NCBI RefSeq assembly: GCF_900604335.1
Contig: NZ_UWOD01000001.1
Location: 248,001 to 312,000, forward strand
DNA from: Intestinibacillus sp. Marseille-P6563
GTDB taxonomy: Bacteria; Bacillota; Clostridia; Oscillospirales; Butyricicoccaceae
Reading direction: 5' to 3'
DNA length: 64,000 nucleotides
Positions 17,151-26,862 of this stretch are shown piece after piece. Within the stretch, counting starts at the first letter, position 1, and each line of letters opens with the position of its first letter. Position numbers and translations under genes: made by a program. A model generated the notes under the pieces. That model was given only the letters and a program-made list of their open reading frames with translations, searched no databases and was not told where the DNA came from.

Positions 17151-18004
17151 TCATGACTCTCCTTTTTATCCACTTCAATCGGTTTTTCCATCGCTGTGGG
17201 CATCCAGATTTGCCCCAGCGTTTCTATCTTATTTTTCCGTCCAAGCACCAACAGCACCAGGGCGACCAGACAGCTGACTCCAGCCAGCACCTGCGATACG
17301 CGCAGCGGAGTGCCTGGAATATATAGACTATCGGTCCGCAGCCCTTCAATCCAGAACCGACCAAATCCATACCAGGCGGCATAGATCAAAAAGATCTCGC
17401 CTTTGAAATGACGCTTTTTGCAGCACACATGCAGAAGCGCCAGGCCAATCAGGTTCCAGACCGATTCATACAGGAAGGTCGGATGCACCGGGTCGCCGCC
17501 GTCGATGGTCATGCCCCACGGCAGACTGGTCGACCCGCCAAAGGCTTCGGCATTGAAGAAATTCCCCCAACGCCCAAAGATCTGACCGATAATCAGACCG
17601 GTCGCGGCAATGTCCAACATGCCCGGAATGTTGAGATGCTTATGCTTGCCATAAAAGTAAATGGTGAGCACAGCCCCGATGATGCCGCCATAGATGGCCA
17701 GTCCGCCATGCCAAATTGCAAAAATCTCCACCGGGTTATCCTTATAGGCACCCCATTCAAAAAATACATAATAGAGCCGGGCGCACACGATCGCAATGGG
17801 AACGCACAAGATCAGCAGATCATACAGGTTGTCCAGTGAGTATCCAAACTGCACGGTCCTGCGCGACGCATACGCCGCCGCGACCAGAAATCCGATACAA
17901 ATAATGATGCCATACCAGTAAATATCTTTTCCCAAAATGCTGAAGGCTACGCGGTTGATGGTAAATTCCAGACCAAGCCCCGGGAAACCAATCACATGTT
18001 CCAT
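17147..18004 (-). CDS. lgt: Prolipoprotein diacylglyceryl transferase
   Basis: A 285-residue membrane enzyme that transfers diacylglycerol from phosphatidylglycerol to the lipobox cysteine of prolipoproteins. About seven membrane helices are seen, with the signature HGGLAIYGGIIGA and GRWGNFFNAEAFG plus the family motif HPTFLYES. The N terminus VIGFPGLGLEFTINRVAF is typical. It lies four bases downstream of the M16 peptidase gene and overlaps folD. Confidence 0.96.
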   Translation of the reverse strand: MEHVIGFPGLGLEFTINRVAFSILGKDIYWYGIIICIGFLVAAAYASRRTVQFGYSLDNLYDLLILCVPIAIVCARLYYVFFEWGAYKDNPVEIFAIWHGGLAIYGGIIGAVLTIYFYGKHKHLNIPGMLDIAATGLIIGQIFGRWGNFFNAEAFGGSTSLPWGMTIDGGDPVHPTFLYESVWNLIGLALLHVCCKKRHFKGEIFLIYAAWYGFGRFWIEGLRTDSLYIPGTPLRVSQVLAGVSCLVALVLLVLGRKNKIETLGQIWMPTAMEKPIEVDKKESHE

Positions 18005-18008
18005 GTCC

Positions 18009-19292
18009 TCATCCTTTCTCCGGTCCGCTCAGCGGTTCGATCAGCGACAGCACCGACCGTTCGGGCTGCGCCCAAACCGCAAAGCGCGCTTGTACCTGTT
18101 CGCGTGTGATGGCGGCTTGCAATTCGGCAAAGTCAAAAAAGTCCTCCCCGCCAAATACGGCTTCACACTGCGCCCGGCAGATTTCGTCCGGTTGGTCGAG
18201 GGTACGCAGCGTCATGCCATAGGCCGCCCGCCAGATGCGCTCGAAGACCGCTGGGTCCACCCCATCGCGGGCCAGCTCTTGCACCCGTGCTTCCAGCCGC
18301 GCCCGTACATCGCGCGCCGCATGACTGTTGCCCACAAAATAGGCGCAGGCCGCTTCGGGATGCAGACTGTATCCGTTTTGGAACTGCCGATCGATCAGAC
18401 CATCCCGATACAGTTCGGTATATAAGGTTGAGGTTTCGCCGGCAAGGATGCGGCTGCACAGTTCGCCGACAAGCTGCCGCTGCAGGCGGCTCTCCCCGGC
18501 CTGCACCGGGTCATCCTTAAACCCAATCATAAAGTATGGCCGGGATACCGCCATGCGCTTGACCACTTCGGACTGACAGATCGTCGGACGACGTGTGCCA
18601 TAGCCGCGCGCAGCGATATGCGCCGCCTTTTCGGGCGAGAACTTCTGCGCCATGGATACGATGGTGTCAAAATCCGCCTGTCCGCACACGACCAGCGCCA
18701 TATTAGCCGGACTGTAAAACGCCTTGTGGCACTGGTACAGCAGTTCGGGCGTAATGCCCGCGATGCTGTCCACGCTGCCCGCAATCGAGATGCGTACCGG
18801 ATGCTCGTGATACAGCGCCTGATACATCCCCACATAGGTCTGCCAGAACGGCTGATCGTCCATCATACCGATTTCCTGGCCGATGATGCCTTTTTCCTTT
18901 TCCACATTTTCGTCGGTAAAATACGGGGTAAAGACAAATTTCAGCAGGATCTCCAGGTTTTTTTCAAAAGAATCGGTGCACGAAAAATGATAAGCCGTCA
19001 TGTTGTGGCTGGTGAAGGCATTGGGCATCGCGCCCGTGGCGGCGAATTTTTGCAGCGCATTGCCGTCCTCATCCTCGAACATTTTATGTTCCAGGAAATG
19101 AGCCACCCCAGCCGGTGTGACGATATGGGTGCCGTCCTCCATCGTAAAATCGGCATCGACCGAACCGAAGTTGGTGGCCAGCATGGCAAACGTCTTGGAA
19201 AATCCCTCTTTCGGGATATAATAAATCGGTAAGCCGTTGGGCAGCGTATGGGTTAGCATGGTTTCATGCACGCGGTCAAAACTCTTTTTCAT
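18009..19292 (-). CDS. M16 family zinc peptidase, YmfH-like (active subunit)
   Basis: A 427-residue peptidase with the inverted zinc motif HFLEHKMF (HxxEH) and the downstream metal-ligand Glu in EKGIIGQEIGM, so it is predicted to be catalytically competent. Bacillus-type M16 pairs (YmfF/YmfH) combine one active and one inactive half that form a clamshell. It overlaps the YmfF-like gene by four bases, which fits a fixed stoichiometry. The substrate is unknown. Confidence 0.88.
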   Translation of the reverse strand: MKKSFDRVHETMLTHTLPNGLPIYYIPKEGFSKTFAMLATNFGSVDADFTMEDGTHIVTPAGVAHFLEHKMFEDEDGNALQKFAATGAMPNAFTSHNMTAYHFSCTDSFEKNLEILLKFVFTPYFTDENVEKEKGIIGQEIGMMDDQPFWQTYVGMYQALYHEHPVRISIAGSVDSIAGITPELLYQCHKAFYSPANMALVVCGQADFDTIVSMAQKFSPEKAAHIAARGYGTRRPTICQSEVVKRMAVSRPYFMIGFKDDPVQAGESRLQRQLVGELCSRILAGETSTLYTELYRDGLIDRQFQNGYSLHPEAACAYFVGNSHAARDVRARLEARVQELARDGVDPAVFERIWRAAYGMTLRTLDQPDEICRAQCEAVFGGEDFFDFAELQAAITREQVQARFAVWAQPERSVLSLIEPLSGPEKG

Positions 19293-20560
19293 GCCTGTGC
19301 CACCCCCTTTAAAAAGTATATGGTGTCCAGCTGCATGGTACGGCCTGCGGCGAGCACTTCGTCCCGGGTGGCACGGGTCAGCGCATCACACAATTCATCC
19401 AGGCCATCCTTCCAGCCACCAATCGCCTGGCTTTGGAAATACCACTCCAGGGATGCCGGCGCATCGTTCATGGCCCGCAGCGAGCCGAGCAGCGTCCGCC
19501 GGGCGCCTTCCAGCTCGTCTTCGGTCAGCCCGTCCTGCATCTGCGCCAGCTGCCGCAAGATCTCATCCCGCGCGGTTTCAAAATTGCTGTTTTCAATGCC
19601 CGAGGATACCGAAATGATGCCCTTGTGCTTGTTCATGGTCGCGCTTGCATAGTAGCACAAACTCATCTTCTCCCGCACTTGGCGGAACAGGCGCGAACCG
19701 GTATACCCGCCAAAGGCGGTCACAAACAGCATCATCGCCGGATACGCCGCATCGCCGCCCGTAATGCCGGTGCGGAAGCCGAGCGACAATTTGCCCTGCT
19801 GCACGTCCATTTCTTCGATGACCGTGCGCGGCTGGGCCGGTGCGGGCCGCAGTACGGCCTGCACTGCCTGTCGGCCGCCCGTCCGCGCCGCAAACGCGGC
19901 ACGGAACGCCGCTTCGATCTGTTCCGCCGGTGCACTGCCGCAGTAGAACAGTTCCAGCGACGCATGCTGTAAAGTATCCTGCCAGAATGCCGTCAGGTCG
20001 GATGCCGAAGCGGTGCGCGCGGCCTCGGCCGAACCGTATTCGCACCAGCCGAACGGCTCGCCCTCGCACATGATCTCCTGCATCCGGCGCACCGCATAGC
20101 TGCGCGTATCATTTTTCAGGCCTAAGATCTTGTTCATCAGGTTTTTGCCTTCGGCCGCTGTATACTCCGGGCGCAAGGTGCCATCTTCGGTGCGGTACGG
20201 CGCATTCCACAGCTCGGCAAGCAATTCGATCGTGTGTCCGGTCAGGTCTTCCCCTGCTGCGGCATAGGTCCCGTCGATCACATCGGACAGGAATCCGACC
20301 GAGAGATTTTCGCCAACCTTGCGTACAAAGGGCAAAATGCGCGCGCCGTACAGGCGGTCCAGTTCGACCCCCAGGCTTTCCATGTCCGGGCAGCGCGCTG
20401 TGCCGCGCGCCAGCACCTGCGGCAAGAGCGCCGCCAGCGCATTTTCCTGCGTGACGGGCAGAACCGCAGCCGCACTCAGCACCGATGTTTTAAAGCGCGT
20501 GGTCGAAAGACAGGTCAGGAACACGCCTTCGGCCAGCTGCTTTCTGGTAATTTGCTGCAT
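19289..20560 (-). CDS. M16 family peptidase homologue, YmfF-like (inactive partner)
   Basis: A 423-residue M16 fold protein that lacks the HxxEH zinc motif: the corresponding early region reads VLSAAAVLPV and LLPQVLARG. The C-terminal half retains the family Arg/Tyr loop (GGYTGSRLFRQVREKMSLCYYAS). It is probably the non-catalytic partner of the next gene, with which it overlaps by four bases. The gene opens the operon, after a promoter and a short hairpin leader. Confidence 0.85.
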   Translation of the reverse strand: MQQITRKQLAEGVFLTCLSTTRFKTSVLSAAAVLPVTQENALAALLPQVLARGTARCPDMESLGVELDRLYGARILPFVRKVGENLSVGFLSDVIDGTYAAAGEDLTGHTIELLAELWNAPYRTEDGTLRPEYTAAEGKNLMNKILGLKNDTRSYAVRRMQEIMCEGEPFGWCEYGSAEAARTASASDLTAFWQDTLQHASLELFYCGSAPAEQIEAAFRAAFAARTGGRQAVQAVLRPAPAQPRTVIEEMDVQQGKLSLGFRTGITGGDAAYPAMMLFVTAFGGYTGSRLFRQVREKMSLCYYASATMNKHKGIISVSSGIENSNFETARDEILRQLAQMQDGLTEDELEGARRTLLGSLRAMNDAPASLEWYFQSQAIGGWKDGLDELCDALTRATRDEVLAAGRTMQLDTIYFLKGVAQA

Positions 20561-20604
20561 CGTGTAGCCTCATTTCTAAAATTGGATGTCTCTAAAAGGC
20601 ACAA

Positions 20605-20623
20605 CGTGGCGACTTTCGCCACG
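20605..20623 (-). promoter_or_regulatory. Hairpin at the 5' end of the ymfF operon transcript
   Basis: A perfect 8-bp stem (20605-20612 with 20616-20623) with a three-base loop lies just downstream of the inferred transcription start. It could stabilise the 5' end or be a protein site; no T-run follows, so it is not a terminator. Confidence 0.5.
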
Positions 20624-20633
20624 CGATGAATCC

Positions 20634-20662
20634 AGTATACCCGTATTTATAGGTAAAGTCCA
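20634..20662 (-). promoter_or_regulatory. Promoter for ymfF-ymfH-lgt-folD
   Basis: On the minus strand TGGACT (20657-20662) and TATACT (20634-20639) are spaced by 17 bases, about 75 bases before the ymfF start. Confidence 0.55.
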
Positions 20663-20703
20663 GCACAGCGCCACAATTTTCCCGAAATTTTCAAAAATAC
20701 CCC

Positions 20704-20732
20704 TTGACAACTTAGGTCGCTTGCTGTAATAT
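20704..20732 (+). promoter_or_regulatory. Promoter for ylxM-ffh
   Basis: A perfect TTGACA (20704-20709), a 17-base spacer and TAATAT (20727-20732) lie about 50 bases before ylxM. Confidence 0.8.
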
Positions 20733-20782
20733 AATAGCGTTGCAGTTGTAAAGCCATTCTCCTTTACACTGGAGGCAAGACC

Positions 20783-21160
20783 ATGAAAAACAAACCACTC
20801 GAAATGTGCTTGCTTTTTGACTTTTACGGCGAGATGCTCACCGATAAGCAAAAAGAGGTGTTCGACCTATATTATAATGAGGACCTCTCCCTTGCGGAGA
20901 TCTCTGAACACATCGGCATCACCCGCCAGGGCGTGCGCGACAGCATCGTCCGCGCCGAACATACCCTGCGCGATATGGAGCAGCGCCTGGGGCTGGTGGC
21001 CCGCTACGGCAAGATCGATCCGCTGATCGATTCCATGCTGGGCGACGTACACCGCCTGCGCATCATCAACTCCAACCAACTGCACAATCCGGAAATTTCC
21101 CGCACGCTCGCCCGGCTGGATGAAAACCTAAAGGCGATCGCAAGCGGCCGTACCTTATAA
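20783..21160 (+). CDS. ylxM: YlxM family SRP-associated DNA-binding protein
   Basis: A 125-residue helix-turn-helix protein of the YlxM/p13 family. The segment DKQKEVFDLYYNEDLSLAEISEHIGITRQGVRDSI is a sigma70 region 4-like HTH. The family modulates the SRP GTPase cycle and always lies upstream of ffh, as here (12-base gap). GGAGG lies upstream of the ATG. The C-terminal tail is helical. Confidence 0.92.
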   Translation: MKNKPLEMCLLFDFYGEMLTDKQKEVFDLYYNEDLSLAEISEHIGITRQGVRDSIVRAEHTLRDMEQRLGLVARYGKIDPLIDSMLGDVHRLRIINSNQLHNPEISRTLARLDENLKAIASGRTL

Positions 21161-21172
21161 CCGGAGGATACC

Positions 21173-22534
<1,362 letters not shown>

Positions 22535-22591
22535 TTTTGTGTAAAGTTATTTTACAATAGATTCTCGCTATTTCAAGGAGGTGAAAAAGAG

Positions 22592-22831
22592 ATGGTAAAG
22601 ATCAGACTGCGCAGAATGGGCGCTAAGAAGGCTCCGTTCTACCGTATTGTTGTTGCCGACTCTCGTTATCCGCGTGACGGTCGTTTCATCGAGGAAATCG
22701 GCACGTACAACCCGATGACCGCAGAGGCAGAGGTGAAGATCGACGCTGAGCGTGCTCAGAAGTGGATCAAGAATGGCGCACAGCCGACCGACACCGTTCG
22801 CGGCATCCTGAAGAAGGCCGGTGTGCTGTAA
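22592..22831 (+). CDS. rpsP: 30S ribosomal protein S16
   Basis: A 79-residue S16, standard size. It begins [20 protein letters not shown] and contains [20 protein letters not shown] strong AAGGAGGTG ribosome site precedes it. It follows ffh by 57 bases in the classical ffh-rpsP-khpA-rimM-trmD order. Confidence 0.98.
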   Translation: MVKIRLRRMGAKKAPFYRIVVADSRYPRDGRFIEEIGTYNPMTAEAEVKIDAERAQKWIKNGAQPTDTVRGILKKAGVL

Positions 22832-22851
22832 TGGAGTGTGAGGTTGTGGAC

Positions 22852-23082
22852 ATGAAGGAACTTCTGACCTACATTGTAGCGAACCTGGTATCCGACCCGG
22901 ACGCGATTTCCATTGAGGAAAAAGTAAACGGCGACGAGATCACTTATGAATTGCGTGTTGCAGCCGACGACATGGGCCGGATCATCGGCCGTCATGGCCG
23001 CATCGCCAAGGAGATCCGCACGCTGATGAAAGCGGCTGGCAATCGGGAAAACAAAAAGGTTTCTGTCGATATCTGTGACTAA
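22852..23082 (+). CDS. khpA: KH domain RNA-binding protein KhpA (YlqC)
   Basis: A 76-residue single KH domain protein with the RNA-binding loop RIIGRHGRIAKEIRTLM. KhpA partners with KhpB/Jag and binds many RNAs in Gram-positive bacteria, affecting cell division. I choose the ATG of MKELLTYIV (family N terminus, GAGG eight bases upstream). An earlier in-frame ATG at 22831 overlaps the rpsP stop and would add seven residues. Confidence 0.93.
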   Translation: MKELLTYIVANLVSDPDAISIEEKVNGDEITYELRVAADDMGRIIGRHGRIAKEIRTLMKAAGNRENKKVSVDICD

Positions 23083-23089
23083 AACCTTC

Positions 23090-23124
23090 AAAGACCTGTC
23101 ACAGTGGACAGGTCTTTTCTTTTT
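23090..23124 (+). terminator. Terminator after khpA
   Basis: An 11-bp stem (23090-23100 with 23107-23117) is followed by a T-rich run. It separates rpsP-khpA from rimM-trmD; some read-through is likely because no distinct rimM promoter was found. Confidence 0.8.
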
Positions 23125-23141
23125 CATACAGGGAGGAACAC

Positions 23142-23645
23142 ATGCAAAAACAATTCTTGGAGGCCGGTAAGATTGTCAACACCCATGGTGTGACCGGCGA
23201 GATCAAAGTGCAGCCCTGGTGCGACAGCCCTGAGGTGCTGACCGATTTTGACACGCTTTACCTCTCCCCCACCGAACCCGTGCAGGTCAAAAAAGCCTAT
23301 GTGCACAAAAACTGCGTGGTCATGCGACTGACCGGTGTCGACACCTGCGAAGCCGCCGAAGCGCTCAAAAACCGTATCCTCTATCTCAACCGGGACGATG
23401 TCGAACTGCCCGAAGACTTGGTCTTTATTCAGGACATTCTGGGACTAACGGTTTTTGATACCCGTACCGGAGAAACCATCGGTACCCTACGGGATGTGAA
23501 CCAAGGTGCGGGCCATGACCTGTATATCATCCGCCGCGACGGCAAACCCGATGCCCTCATCCCGGCCTGCAAGCCGTTCCTGAAAAACATCGATCTGGAA
23601 AAAGGCATCATCACCGTGGAAACCATTGAGGGGCTGATCGAATGA
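23142..23645 (+). CDS. rimM: 16S rRNA processing protein RimM
   Basis: A 167-residue RimM with two domains: the N-terminal beta barrel (GKIVNTHGVTGEIKVQP) and the C-terminal PRC barrel (GTLRDVNQGAGHDLYIIRR...PACKPFLKNIDLEKGIITV). It binds S19 and helps 30S head maturation. The stop overlaps the trmD start by four bases, a conserved coupling. Confidence 0.96.
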   Translation: MQKQFLEAGKIVNTHGVTGEIKVQPWCDSPEVLTDFDTLYLSPTEPVQVKKAYVHKNCVVMRLTGVDTCEAAEALKNRILYLNRDDVELPEDLVFIQDILGLTVFDTRTGETIGTLRDVNQGAGHDLYIIRRDGKPDALIPACKPFLKNIDLEKGIITVETIEGLIE

Positions 23646-24373
23646 AGATCGATATCATGACCTTATTTCCGGGTATCATCGAGGGTGTAATGCAGGAAAG
23701 CATCATCGGCCGAGCCCAGGCCAAGGGTCTGGTCGAGATTCGGGCGACCAACATCCGGGACTACGCGCTGGACAAGCATCACAAGGCGGATGATTCCCCC
23801 TATGGCGGCGGCCGTGGCATGGTGATGCTGCCCGAACCGCTGTATCTATGTCATCAGGCCTTGACCGGTGGCGAACATGTCCATACGGTGATGCTCTCGG
23901 CGCAGGGAGCACCGTTCACTCAGGCCAAGGCCCGGGAACTTCTGGCCCGGGAACATTTCATCCTGGTCTGCGGACACTATGAAGGCATCGACCAGCGGTT
24001 TATCGATACTTGTGTCGATGAGGAGATTTCCATCGGGGATTTTGTCCTCACCGGCGGTGAGATCCCGGCCATGGCGGTTGCCGATGCGGTGTGCCGGATG
24101 GTACCGGGTGTCCTGCCCGACGAAACCGCTTTTCAGGAAGAAAGCCACTGGAATGGCCTGTTGGAATATCCGCAGTATACCCACCCCGCCGAATGGCGCG
24201 GCCAGGCGGTGCCCGAGGTGCTGCTGTCCGGCCATCATGCCAACATTGCCCGCTGGCGGCGTAAGATGTCGCTCAAACGCACCAAACGCGATCGGCCCGA
24301 CCTGTTTGCAGCCTTTGAGCCGCAGGACAAGCAGGACCGCAAAATTCTTGCCGAATTGGAAACCGAAGATTGA
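23642..24373 (+). CDS. trmD: tRNA (guanine37-N1)-methyltransferase TrmD
   Basis: A 243-residue SPOUT methyltransferase that makes m1G37 in tRNAs to prevent frameshifting. The trefoil-knot SAM site is visible: DDSPYGGGRGMVM, CGHYEGIDQRFID, SIGDFVLTGGE. The C-terminal helical domain carries the conserved THPAEWRG-type loop. The length is standard. It starts within the rimM stop. Confidence 0.97.
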   Translation: MKIDIMTLFPGIIEGVMQESIIGRAQAKGLVEIRATNIRDYALDKHHKADDSPYGGGRGMVMLPEPLYLCHQALTGGEHVHTVMLSAQGAPFTQAKARELLAREHFILVCGHYEGIDQRFIDTCVDEEISIGDFVLTGGEIPAMAVADAVCRMVPGVLPDETAFQEESHWNGLLEYPQYTHPAEWRGQAVPEVLLSGHHANIARWRRKMSLKRTKRDRPDLFAAFEPQDKQDRKILAELETED

Positions 24374-24378
24374 TTGCT

Positions 24379-24416
24379 GCCGAAAAACAGACATTTTCCC
24401 TGTTTTTCGGCTTTTT
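24379..24416 (+). terminator. Terminator after trmD
   Basis: A perfect 12-bp stem (24379-24390 with 24400-24411) is followed directly by TTTTTT, a strong intrinsic terminator. Confidence 0.9.
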
Positions 24417-24473
24417 TATGTATTATCGCGTCCTGTTTTACACAAATTCCAGTCATCGAAAAGAGAATTATGG

Positions 24474-24502
24474 TTTACAAAAGAAAGCAAATTGAGTAAA
24501 AT
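24474..24502 (+). promoter_or_regulatory. Promoter for phosphofructokinase gene
   Basis: TTTACA (24474-24479), a 17-base spacer and TAAAAT (24497-24502) lie 37 bases before the start codon. Confidence 0.65.
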
Positions 24503-24538
24503 AAAAGATGAAGAGAGATGCAAACAGGAGGTTTCCTT

Positions 24539-25480
24539 ATGATTATTACCATTACCCTGAACCCTGCGCTTGACCGAACCATACGGATCGACCATCCCCT
24601 CTCGCCGCGAAAACTCAACCGTGCCATTGGCAGTATGGTCGAGCCGGGCGGCAAAGGCATCAACGTATCTCGCGCGATCAAGGCCCTGGGCGGCACCAGT
24701 GTTGCCCTTGGTTTTTCGGCTGGTTCCAATGGCCGTATGATGAAAGATGCGCTGACATCGGCGGATATTCATCATGATTTTGTTGATGTCCCGGGGGAAA
24801 CCCGTATTAACATTCAGCTCATCGATACCTTTGGCGACCATACTGAAATCAATGAACCGGGTTCCAAAATCAGTGATGCCGATTATCTGCGGTTCCTCGA
24901 CCGCATGGATCACTACTTGCAGCCGGAAAATATTTTTGTCATCACCGGTTCCACACCGCCGCAGTTCTCGCTGGATGGCTACATAAAAATCTGCAAAAAG
25001 ATCAAGAAGGCTGGATGTCGCCTGATTATCGATGCAAACGGCGAGCGGCTTTTGGAAGCGCTCAAGTTGGAGCCGGACTTTGTAAAGCCCAATATCTTTG
25101 AACTCGCGGAAGCAACTGGCGACGAAACTTCGACTGATCCGGAAGTGCTGGTTCACAGCGCCCGCAAGCTGCTGGATATGGGCGCTCGTGCGGTCTGTGT
25201 ATCCATGTCGCAGGAAGGTGCACTCTTTGTTTCCAAGGACGAAAAGGAAGCGCTGTACGTCAACAGCAATCCAAAAATCTTTGACTGCGGCGCGGTCGGT
25301 ACTGGCGATGCGATGGTTGGCGCGATTGCAAACTCCATGCAAAATGCGCTGAGCTTCTGCGAACTGGCGAAGTATACGGTTGCAACTGGACGTGCCTGCG
25401 CCCGTCTGGCAGGTACCGAAATGGCAACGCTGAAGCGTGTATTCGAAGTATACGAAACCCTTCAGGTTTATACGGTATAA
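24539..25480 (+). CDS. 1-phosphofructokinase family kinase (PfkB/LacC class)
   Basis: A 313-residue ribokinase-family sugar kinase. The N terminus MIITITLNPALDRTI and the glycine motif GGKGINVSRAIKALGG are typical of FruK/LacC. The catalytic Asp is in CGAVGTGDAMVGA. It phosphorylates fructose-1-phosphate or tagatose-6-phosphate at the C6/C1 position. No fruA PTS gene or DeoR regulator is adjacent, so the substrate remains open. AGGAGG precedes the ATG; the gene is monocistronic, between its own promoter and a strong terminator. Confidence 0.88.
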   Translation: MIITITLNPALDRTIRIDHPLSPRKLNRAIGSMVEPGGKGINVSRAIKALGGTSVALGFSAGSNGRMMKDALTSADIHHDFVDVPGETRINIQLIDTFGDHTEINEPGSKISDADYLRFLDRMDHYLQPENIFVITGSTPPQFSLDGYIKICKKIKKAGCRLIIDANGERLLEALKLEPDFVKPNIFELAEATGDETSTDPEVLVHSARKLLDMGARAVCVSMSQEGALFVSKDEKEALYVNSNPKIFDCGAVGTGDAMVGAIANSMQNALSFCELAKYTVATGRACARLAGTEMATLKRVFEVYETLQVYTV

Positions 25481-25487
25481 AAAACAG

Positions 25488-25522
25488 AAAAGCCTGTCTG
25501 TGTGATACAGACAGGCTTTTTT
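25488..25522. terminator. Bidirectional terminator between pfkB-type gene and rlmH
   Basis: A perfect 14-bp stem (25488-25501 with 25507-25520) with A- and T-runs lies between convergent stop codons; its right arm touches the rlmH stop. Confidence 0.9.
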
Positions 25523-26003
25523 ATTTGTGATACTTCCCGCCCGCTTGGATATTCAGAGCGCGATAAATCTGCTCCAAAACCATAATACGGGCCAAATGAT
25601 GCGGGAACGTCATGGGCGACATGGAAAGCCGCAGCCGTGCTTCCTTCTTGAGCGCGGCATCCAAACCATAGGACCCACCAATCAGGACTGCGATCCGGCT
25701 GGTACCCGAAAGGGCCATATCGGCCAACGTGTCTGCCAACGCCTCGCTGGACATGGTCTTCCCTTCGATGCACATGGCAATCACAGCAGCCCCCTGCGGA
25801 ATCTTCGCTCGAATTGCCTCCGCCTCTTTTTGCAAAGCAGCGGCAATTTGTCCAGCCGAGGGACGATCGGGCAAACGCTGTTCGGTCAGCTCGATAATTT
25901 CCAGTTTACAATAACCGGCCAAACGTTTCTCATATTCCTGGACAGCATCTTTCCAAAAACGCTCTCCCAGTTTGCCTACACAAATCAACCGGATACCAAG
26001 CAT
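25521..26003 (-). CDS. rlmH: 23S rRNA (pseudouridine1915-N3)-methyltransferase RlmH
   Basis: A 160-residue SPOUT methyltransferase acting on 70S ribosomes in helix 69. Visible are GIRLICVGKLGERFW at the N terminus, the SAM-site FLIGGSYG-like IAVLIGGSYGLD, LSMSPMTFPHHLARIMVLEQIYRA and the C-terminal basic YHK. The size is standard. It overlaps the 3' end of walJ by 19 bases, as in many Firmicutes where yycJ and rlmH are neighbours. Confidence 0.97.
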   Translation of the reverse strand: MLGIRLICVGKLGERFWKDAVQEYEKRLAGYCKLEIIELTEQRLPDRPSAGQIAAALQKEAEAIRAKIPQGAAVIAMCIEGKTMSSEALADTLADMALSGTSRIAVLIGGSYGLDAALKKEARLRLSMSPMTFPHHLARIMVLEQIYRALNIQAGGKYHK

Positions 26004-26800
26004 CGTTCACCCTCCGCACGCAAATGAAGCGGATGTTCCATCTCGTCTTTGGGCGCCACAAACAATTCGCAGGCTTGTCCAGCTGCATCCAGTGCTAACC
26101 GGGTCTCTCGCAGTGCCCGCATCGGTGTGTTGTTATGCTCGCTCAAATGGGCCAACACGATCGTACTTGTCCCGCTTTGTGCTAGCTCTACGGCGCACAG
26201 TGCGCAATCCGGATTGGACAAATGCCCCTGGTTCCCTGCCACGCGCTGTTTGAGCGACCACGGATATGGGCCATTGCGCAGCATGTCCACATCGTGGTTG
26301 GACTCCAGCACAACGGCATCGCAGCCGCGTAGTTTGCTTTTGATCTCTCCGGGCATGAAGCCCAAGTCGGTCGCAAACCCGAAGGAGAAGTCGTGCATGT
26401 GGAAGCGATACCCTACGCTTTCTGCGGCGTCGTGCGGGGTGGGAAAGGACTGCACATCCATTGTTCCTACGGTGAAGGTGTCCCCTGCCCAGTACGGGCG
26501 CAGCAGCTTCCGGGCATCTGGATTCTTGGCCAGCAACGCTTGGGTTGTCCCCTTGCTGGCATAAACCGGCACATCATGCCGCTTGACAAAGGTTGTGAGA
26601 CCCTTGACATGGTCAATATGCTCGTGGGTCAGCAAAACCGCATCCAGCATGTCGATCGTCAGGCCGACCCGCCGCAATGCTGCTGTCAATCGCCGGACCG
26701 AAACGCCCAAATCAATCAAAATGCGGGTATTTCCGTCTACCAATAAACCACAATTCCCACTGGAACCGCTTGCAATGCTGAAATAGTAGGTTTGCTCCAA
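25985..26800 (-). CDS. walJ: MBL-fold metallohydrolase WalJ/YycJ
   Basis: A 271-residue metallo-beta-lactamase fold protein with FSIASGSSGNCGLLVDG at the N terminus and the metal motif LLTHEHIDHVKGL, followed by ESNHDVDML and VLAHLSEHNN. YycJ/WalJ is linked to DNA mismatch repair or envelope control in Firmicutes and commonly accompanies walRK. Here it is in the same strand block but separated from walRK by murA. A GGGGCGG hairpin without T-run (26828-26847) lies between murA and this gene. Confidence 0.9.
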   Translation of the reverse strand: MEQTYYFSIASGSSGNCGLLVDGNTRILIDLGVSVRRLTAALRRVGLTIDMLDAVLLTHEHIDHVKGLTTFVKRHDVPVYASKGTTQALLAKNPDARKLLRPYWAGDTFTVGTMDVQSFPTPHDAAESVGYRFHMHDFSFGFATDLGFMPGEIKSKLRGCDAVVLESNHDVDMLRNGPYPWSLKQRVAGNQGHLSNPDCALCAVELAQSGTSTIVLAHLSEHNNTPMRALRETRLALDAAGQACELFVAPKDEMEHPLHLRAEGERCLVSG

Positions 26801-26862
26801 AATTCTGATCTCTCCACATGATGAATGGGGGCGGTTTGGGCCGCCCCGATGTATAACATTTC

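Noticed and set aside
26828-26847. GGGGCGG/CCGCCCC hairpin after murA as a terminator
   Set aside because: No T-run follows on the minus strand and walJ begins shortly after; it may slow or protect mRNA, but termination is not supported.
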